From positions 52,247,309 through 52,311,308 of the forward strand of contig CM038467.1 in the NCBI GenBank assembly GCA_021464415.1: DNA of 64,000 nucleotides, written 5' to 3'. The DNA is from Lonicera japonica. Taxonomy: Eukaryota; Streptophyta; Magnoliopsida; Dipsacales; Caprifoliaceae. Below the pieces are notes generated by a model that was given only the letters and a program-made list of their open reading frames with translations, ran no database searches and was not told the origin of the DNA. This document shows, piece after piece, positions 58,015 through 64,000 of this stretch; position 1 is the first letter of the stretch, and each line of letters starts with the position of its first letter. The translations under genes were made by a program, and so were the position numbers.

Positions 58015-58259
58015 ACAAAGAGTTGTAAGCCATCGAGTTTGTAATTTGTTTTGATCATAGTGAAACACTATCAATTAGTCTCGATGATTAGCCATACGCA
58101 AGTAAGGATACTTTATTACTTCCTAATGTGGTGAATTTCTTTTGTGTGATTGGTTGATACACATTTTTAGATAAGACAACATAGGATTTTCGAACATTTA
58201 ATGTCCTCCCTGATAACTCAATATGTTTATAAAATTTCAAATTGATTAATTGTTGATAA
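58015..58259 (+). other. Possible SIRE/Maximus-like LTR scrap
   Basis: GATCATAGTGAAACACTATC..TAGCCATACGCAAG resembles the U5 of SIRE-type copia LTRs by word order only. Confidence 0.3.
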
Positions 58260-59830
58260 AAACCCTAATTTTAACAAAGGCATTTAAACTTTTGCTTAGA
58301 TAGAAAACTGTTGGTAGGAAAAGAACCCTAGAGGGGGGTGGATAGGGTTTTTGAAACTTAATGCATAATTTAAAATGTTTTGAAAAAATGTTTAAGTAAT
58401 CAAATTTGATTAGATATGTATTAAGGAAATAAGCAAAGTAATCAATCCATCCCAAGAGCAATCAACAAATAAGAATGCAAGAAAAAATTAGCCTGAATTA
58501 GAAAGATATAACCAAATGAGCCAATCGACGTTTTGTTCACCCGGTTCAGTTGTTTAGACCATATGTCTGCGCCTAAGTAGTGCCCCCGAAGAATTACAAT
58601 AATATTGATTTTCTTCCGGGTGAAAATCAAACCTCTACAAGTGTAATTGTCTCACTACACTCTATAAACATTGTTCTTCTCACAACACTCTGTAAGTGTG
58701 ATTCTTCTTACCACACTCAACATAAGAAGCTCATTTGCTAATCTATGAGATAAACCTCTCACAATTTGATAATAGAAGTGATTTGGTGATGCACACCAAC
58801 AATACAATAACTCTTAAGTGTATTTGAAGATTACAAATAAAGTTCACACTAGAGTTATCAAGTTTGATCAAGATTTACAGCTCAATGAAGAATGATTGAT
58901 CAAAATAAATGATTTGAATCTTTTAACAATGAAGATTGATGAATACTAAAAGTAAGAATGATTCAAAAGTGGTTCAAATGTGTCTTAGAAGTATAATATG
59001 TAGTCCCAAAGATGATATAGCCGTTTAAGAGAGTTGGTACAAGTTTTACTAAAAATGGTAAAAAATCATAAATCCATCCGCTATATTTTGAGGTATCAGT
59101 CGACTGATTGCCATCAATCGACTGAGCAAAGCTCATTAGTCGATTGATATGGGTATTGTCCATCAGGCCAAAATCTTAATTTTTGGACTATTACAAATTT
59201 TCTCTAAAACCAATTTTGATGCTTGGTATAGGTCAAATATATATTCTTAAGACACCTATTTTCGAGAGAGCTCAAAATATGCTCAAATGAATTTACTATG
59301 AATTTATTTCAAAATCGATTTTTGCAAGAATGTTGTTTTCAAATGAATTTCAATTCAAACTTGTTACAGATCAATCTTTCAATGCTATATGAATATGTAT
59401 AAGCTATATGATTGATCAACCAAGAAGCTTTACATTAAAACTTAAACACTCACTCACGTAGAGATTTAATGAATCTTCGAGTGCTTAGCTCGTTTCTTCG
59501 ATTCTTCACTAGTTCTTTGATTTTGATCTTGATCTTTATGAAAGAGATGGATCTTTCTAGTCTTGGCCATTGCATTGTTGACTTGATCGGATAGAGTTTC
59601 AATGATCATTGTAATGTGGCATTACTTCCTTTGTAAAACCATGCTTTTCTTGAATTCATAAGATAGTTAACTACAAACTTAATTTAAGAAACATGTTAAA
59701 TTACACATTATTAAGTTATTTTTATTATCAAAATAAGATTAAGACCTTCTAGGTCAACAAAAACATTCATTTCAAACCGTTTGATAACCTTCCTTGATTT
59801 TCAACCATTCGATTTAAAGTCACTCATCAT
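58260..59830 (-). mobile_element. Copia (SIRE-like) LTR, minus orientation, boundaries uncertain
   Basis: On the minus strand a U3 region with CpG palindromes is followed by a TATA-like CTATATC (about 59013-59019). Then comes an R/U5-like stretch with GAGTGTGGTAAGAAG, a CTTCGGGGGCACTACTTAGGC block and, near the end, a CCACCCCCCTCTAGGG motif. These are usual in SIRE/Maximus LTRs. Exact ends and target duplication were not found. Confidence 0.5.
59095..59150. repeat. Three GTCGAC-type palindromes upstream of a TATA-like box
   Basis: ATCAGTCGACTGAT (59095-59108) is a perfect 14-bp palindrome. ATCAATCGACTGAG and TTAGTCGATTGAT follow within 40 bp. On the minus strand they sit about 75 bp before the TATA-like box. 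Confidence 0.85.
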
Positions 59831-60841
59831 AATCGAAAAATAGTAATTTTTCTATTGATCTTTAGCTTATAAATCTCAATAATTTTTTTTCAAGTATTTA
59901 ACTTTTATTACAGTTTGATATTTGAAATAAAATTTATTATATTTTAAAGTTTTATAAATAGAATTAAGAAAGATAAAGATGATGTGCCACTTAAAGTGGA
60001 TGTAATGTTAGTTGTTTGTATAAAAGAAGCAAAAATATAGTAAAAGAAAAAGGAAAGAAAAAAAAGAGCATGCTAAAACCTTAGCCATTTGATGCACTTT
60101 TAAGAGTATTTTGTAACTAATTATCAAAATGTTTGTCACTATATATGATTTTGTTAATAAGAGTATTCACAATGGTAAATTTATTGGTAGAGAATATTTG
60201 TCCTACTCACTTGAGAGTTAAAATAGTAGTATGTTAGAAAGCGAAATAAAATATTGATTAGGTGATATTTTAAGAAATAAAGTGGTGAGAGAAAGAGTAG
60301 AAGTGTAAGGCTTCCGTACGCCACAATATGTGGTGTGAGGCACCAAAAACCATATTTTATTGACCTAGCTGAATTTCACTTTATCATTCTCCTCCTGTAT
60401 TACGAAACATTGTTTTATCCTACATTTCTCCGCTATTGAGTGCACTTTCAGGGTTAATTTGACCTACTTATACTAACAATTTCAACAATTGTGAATGCTC
60501 TAAAAGTTCCCTTAATTTTTAATATAAAGAAATACTAGATGTATGCTTGCAAGTGAGTCGAAATTTTTTATATTAAAAAAAATAAAAAGAATTAAGATGA
60601 GAAGCAAGATTGAACTAGTGCATTGAAATCTTCCTATTAAAAATGTATATATAGCAGTCAAACCAAGTTTGAAATTTATAGCCTATGATATATATCTGAC
60701 TCAACTAACTCCAAAATGTTTGACACTGTTGAGCCAACCTAAGTAATCTGTATATAAAGTTTCAGTTATGTGTAATTTTATTTCAACAATCGGACTCAAG
60801 CGAGTCAACAAGCAAACTAAGAACATCTACAATAAAATACT
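59831..60841. other. Intergenic DNA
   Basis: AT-rich, no gene recognised. No NPF 3' exons were found here although the truncated NPF gene ends at its right border. Confidence 0.4.
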
Positions 60842-63280
60842 TTAATTAAATAATAGGTGTAAATTACACGATGCGTTTTCTTCATCACCTTCATAGTCAA
60901 TTGTATTTTCTTTAAAGAAGGAATCTAGAGAGACCGCCTGACCTGATATTCCCACAGCTATCAAAGCTAAAGAAGTGTAGAAAAGGACTTCTTGTGTGTA
61001 GCCTATGCATTCTGGCTTGTACTTTGTGCAGTTGTGGGTTGAATTAGAAAGGACTGGTGGCGTTGACATACATAGAAACCCCAACCCCTGCATATTTATT
61101 CATGAAGTTTACAATGACCATCAGATCTTAAATCATCGTCTCATCTAAAAGCTTAATTTGTTAGAAAATGGGTCAATTATGTAAATCATGCTCTTTAGCA
61201 CTTTCAAATCCGAGATTAGTTTGAAAAATTCTTGATTCAGGTCAAATTTTTAGCAACTTTTGGTATATTTGACAATTCTATAACTGCAATGAAACTCCAC
61301 ATAATTTAGATATTTGAAAATATTGACAAACTGTCGATACACAAAATGTCGTAGTCATGTGATGAGGACCCAAATGGTTGGACATCGTTTTGTATTTCAA
61401 TACGCCCTGTCCCAAATTAAAAACCCACCATTCTTTTTTTGCGACTTTCCAAATACAGAGTTTAATTTCTTTTTCAATCGGTGTACTAACTCATGATAAA
61501 AAGTAAGTTATGTTCTAAACCGTTAATTGTAATGATATTAGTACATTCTTAAAACATGTGAAAGTCAGACTTTAGAAAATACGGAAAGTGATTAGAACTC
61601 ACAATGCTGTAGGCAATACTGGAGAGCAAAAGCAATAGGTACTTTCCCATAAGTTCATCAGCAACGAAGGCAAAAACTAGCTGCATTAAGTGTTCAATCC
61701 CGTTCCAAATGTCAACAATACAAGCAGCTTTTGTAAGGCTGAGCCCCCAAACATCAGTTAAATACGGTACTATCAACCACGTCGTGTATTTCGCCACTAT
61801 GCGAGAAAATTTTAGTGCTGCGTCATTGACATAAAGCAGCACAAATAAGCAAAATAAATTGTTGTGTATAGAAACAGAGGATGAACATAATAAAAATGAA
61901 GTTCAAATACGGGGTTTCTGTTGGAAGTGAAGGAAGCAAATACTTTTGTATCGAGGGGGCATTTAGCTCGTACATGCACCAATGTGGTTGATGGCATATT
62001 TGGCTAATGCTGAGAGCTTGGAGTCGAATGGCACCACCCTAGAAAACCGACCGAGTAATGCTACTATACTTATCGAGTATTCTTACCACCTATTTTTACC
62101 GGCATGCATTATATGGGTTGTAGCTTCACAAAATATAAATATACAATCATGTAGCACACATGATAAAAATAAGTGGTAAAAATCGTAAGTAAGAAAAGTT
62201 TTTTCCAAATCGACCGGTTTTGGTTGGTTTTATATTAGTACGGTCCGATCCTAATAAATAACTAATCAAAGGCTTAGTCAAGTCTTCGGTTGATTAGAAT
62301 CAGCAGACAATTTAGGCCAAACCAAATGAAATAATTTTGAACACCAGAAAATAGAAAAAAAAAATTGTGGAAATGTTCTTGTAATGGATCATCTACATGA
62401 AATTTTATAAAAAAATTCATCCGTTTAACCCTCGAACAACCCATTTGACAGAATTGGATCCAACAAGTAATGGAATTGAGTTGAGTCCCAAATCACAGTT
62501 CTAGATAGAAAATATGGTTAGGGCTTTTAGGGCAAGATGAACAATATCAATAATGAAAATAAGGGTATATTGGTTAATGAAACAAAAAAATTAAAGGTTA
62601 CAAAAATAGAATATATCTTTAATTTTGCATTATAGGTCATTCAAAAAAGCGCACATAATAACACACCGTAGTATTCTCTGTTTTATTGCTGCAATGTTGC
62701 TTAAGTTCTGTTTGGTTGAAATTTTATATATGTATAATTTAAAATTTACTTTTAAGTATAGTTTTTTAAAATTATTTTTGAATTCGATTTATATAAGATA
62801 CACTATTTTAAAAAATTTACAAAAAAAAAATATAATATTTTGTTTTTTATTCAGTTTTCAAAGTTTTTTCTAAAATAAAAAATAAAAATAAATATTTTTA
62901 GTTGAATGAAGTTTTAAAAATGGATTAACCAAACAAGATTTTCTTTTATTTAAAAAAAATAATAAAAAAACTCAACCAAACAACACATCAGTTAGCAATA
63001 TTTTTAGTTCCAGGTATCGTGGCCAAAAAAAAATAAAAGAATTAGATATTTCTAATTTTAGGCCTCCCTTTAACAACAGCCTCTGAAAGAATTTTATTAA
63101 AAATTGTCCTTGTCGGAGGTACAACCTGTAACTATTTAAACAGAATAAGTAAAAATGGCGGGTAATATTATCCATGGTATCAAAAGGAGGTTTCACGAAG
63201 TACTCAGCTTAGATCAATTACCTGAAGGCCTCGCAATAGATGACAAATGTTTCAACTCTATAATCATTGTTGGTCTCCAT
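60842..63280 (-). pseudogene. NPF (NRT1/PTR) transporter gene fragment, three exons
   Basis: NPF proteins are 12-helix proton-coupled nitrate, peptide or hormone transporters of about 550-600 residues; only about 165 remain here. Exon 2 (61817-61603) encodes KFSRIVAKYTTWLIVPYLTDVW and a following helix ending LLLLLSSIAYSI, with AG and GT borders. Exon 3 (61087 on) gives GLGFLCMSTPPVLSN, YKPECIGYTQEVLFYTSLAL and ALIAVGISGQAVSLDSFF, and runs into a stop at 60842 or a GT donor near 60866. A small exon 1 (63267-63222, MIIELKH.., GT donor at 63221) joins exon 2 in phase but is not conserved. Splice phases 1-2-3 fit. Exons for the C-terminal two thirds are missing. An LTR element lies 270 bp upstream. 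Confidence 0.75.
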
Positions 63281-63551
63281 TTCTGGGGAAAACAAAAAGA
63301 AGAAGCAACTTTAATTTCATGATAGATTATCACAAAGTAATGGTTCTTCATATTGTCGAAGCAATTATCTCTATGCTGGATTATAATATTACTTTGATAA
63401 GTTGTATTGTATTTCTATATTTTTAAAGTTGTACATTCTTCTGACAATAAATGTGACTACTTTGGCGCGCAATACTAAGATCCGAAAACACTAAATAAGA
63501 AAAGAGAACATTCAAACAAATTAAGATTTATAAAAACACCTACGAGCTAGT
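63281..63551. other. Spacer between the NPF fragment and an LTR
   Basis: No feature recognised. Would hold the NPF promoter if exon 1 is real. Confidence 0.35.
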
Positions 63552-64000
63552 TGACGCGCGTGAAATAGTGCAATTGTATACACCCAAGTGTAGGCGGTCA
63601 AGTTGTAATATAGACTTATGGAAGTCCGAGTGTCGAACTACAGGGAGGGGACTAAAGCTTTTGTAGATCACGTGTTTGAAAAGTGATTATTGATTGATTA
63701 AAATTGTTGTGGATTACTTTGTGGAGAAATGTGTAAAACAAAATTTAGAGTTATGAGAAATTTCTTATATTTAAGGAAAGCGAAGGCTTTAGGGGTTTAT
63801 TTGTTATTTATTGGGAACCATGATTTATGAATCCAATTCGGCTCATTCATTCTCCTTATTGTGTTGCATATTGTACTTCTCATTTAGAAGTCTAGATGTT
63901 GGCGGTAAAAGATTTCGAGGAAATACAACCAATCCAACTTTACTAGGCTGCCTTATGAGGGAAGACAAACACCACATTTAAGGAGACAAATAAGCAATTA
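63552..64000 (-). mobile_element. R/U5 part of another Athila-like LTR (32135 family), off the window edge
   Basis: From TGACGCGCGTGAAATAGTGC at 63552 the plus strand is the reverse complement of the end of the LTRs at 32135 and 42479. It includes the GACCGCC block and the ACACGTGATCTACAAAAGC word. It continues past 64000, so whether it is a solo LTR or an element is unknown. Confidence 0.88.

Noticed and set aside
62707..62990. MITE-like pair TGTTTGGTTGA..TCAACCAAACA
   Set aside because: Arms of only about 11 bp in very AT-rich DNA and no convincing target duplication.
63261..63280. Upstream ATG (63280) as NPF start
   Set aside because: Its frame does not join exon 2 in phase, whereas the ATG at 63267 does.

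Overview
This window looks like nuclear DNA from a flowering plant, probably a eudicot. It is AT-rich, has plant-type splice sites, and carries a Cf-type LRR receptor-like protein gene, a CYP71-type P450 scrap and an NPF (NRT1/PTR) transporter scrap. Most of the 64 kb is nested LTR retrotransposon debris. I see no bacterial, organellar or CRISPR features and no intact tRNA or rRNA gene.

Layout. 1-804: 3' remnant of an LTR element. 878-1163: Harbinger/Tourist-type MITE (TSD TAA). 2735-5455: solo LTR (TSD ATATT). 5870-6685: Ty3/gypsy polyprotein tail, then an LTR and an iMet-like primer site. 7013-13745: a copia/TRIM-like repeat of about 560 bp in tandem, split by an Athila-type solo LTR (7699-10347, TSD TTTTA) and a copia solo LTR (12038-13495, TSD ATAAC). 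14955-15203: P450 relic. 15267-17287: LTR of a second gypsy family. 18368-21349 (minus): receptor-like protein gene broken by one in-frame stop near its 3' end. 24585-24653: a perfect 31-bp-arm inverted repeat. 24733-32134 (minus): decayed copia element whose 3' LTR was hit by a 3.4-kb solo LTR (25550-28911, TSD TGCAG). 32135-44093: Athila-like gypsy element with a tRNA-Asp primer site and a gag-pol reading frame; its integrase was split by a solo LTR (39070-40606, TSD AAATC). 44094-51555: 3' half of a second Athila-like element with a 3.6-kb LTR holding a minisatellite. 51556-53850 (minus): 5' end of an Ogre/Tat-like element with a tRNA-Arg primer site. 54362-56379: solo LTR (TSD AGAAC) carrying a Mutator-type MITE (9-bp TSD). 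56633-58009: solo LTR (TSD GTAAG). 58260-59830 (minus): copia/SIRE-like LTR. 60842-63280 (minus): truncated three-exon NPF fragment. 63552-64000 (minus): another LTR of the 32135 family, running off the window.

How the parts relate. Seven solo LTRs with matching 5-bp target duplications (2735, 7699, 12038, 25550, 39070, 54362, 56633), against one near-complete element, point to frequent LTR-LTR recombination. The most interesting cross-element pattern is regulatory. Just upstream of the TATA box, several unrelated LTR families carry iterated short self-complementary motifs with a central CpG. Three families share the same GATCGATC core (8321-8378, 25955-26032, 32372-32734); two others use CGCGCG (39209-39398) or GTCGAC (59095-59150). 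The 32135-44093 element also appears to be a recombinant: its two LTRs have different U3 cores and its two outer flanks do not match.

All sequence comparisons were made by eye; no alignment or database search was run.
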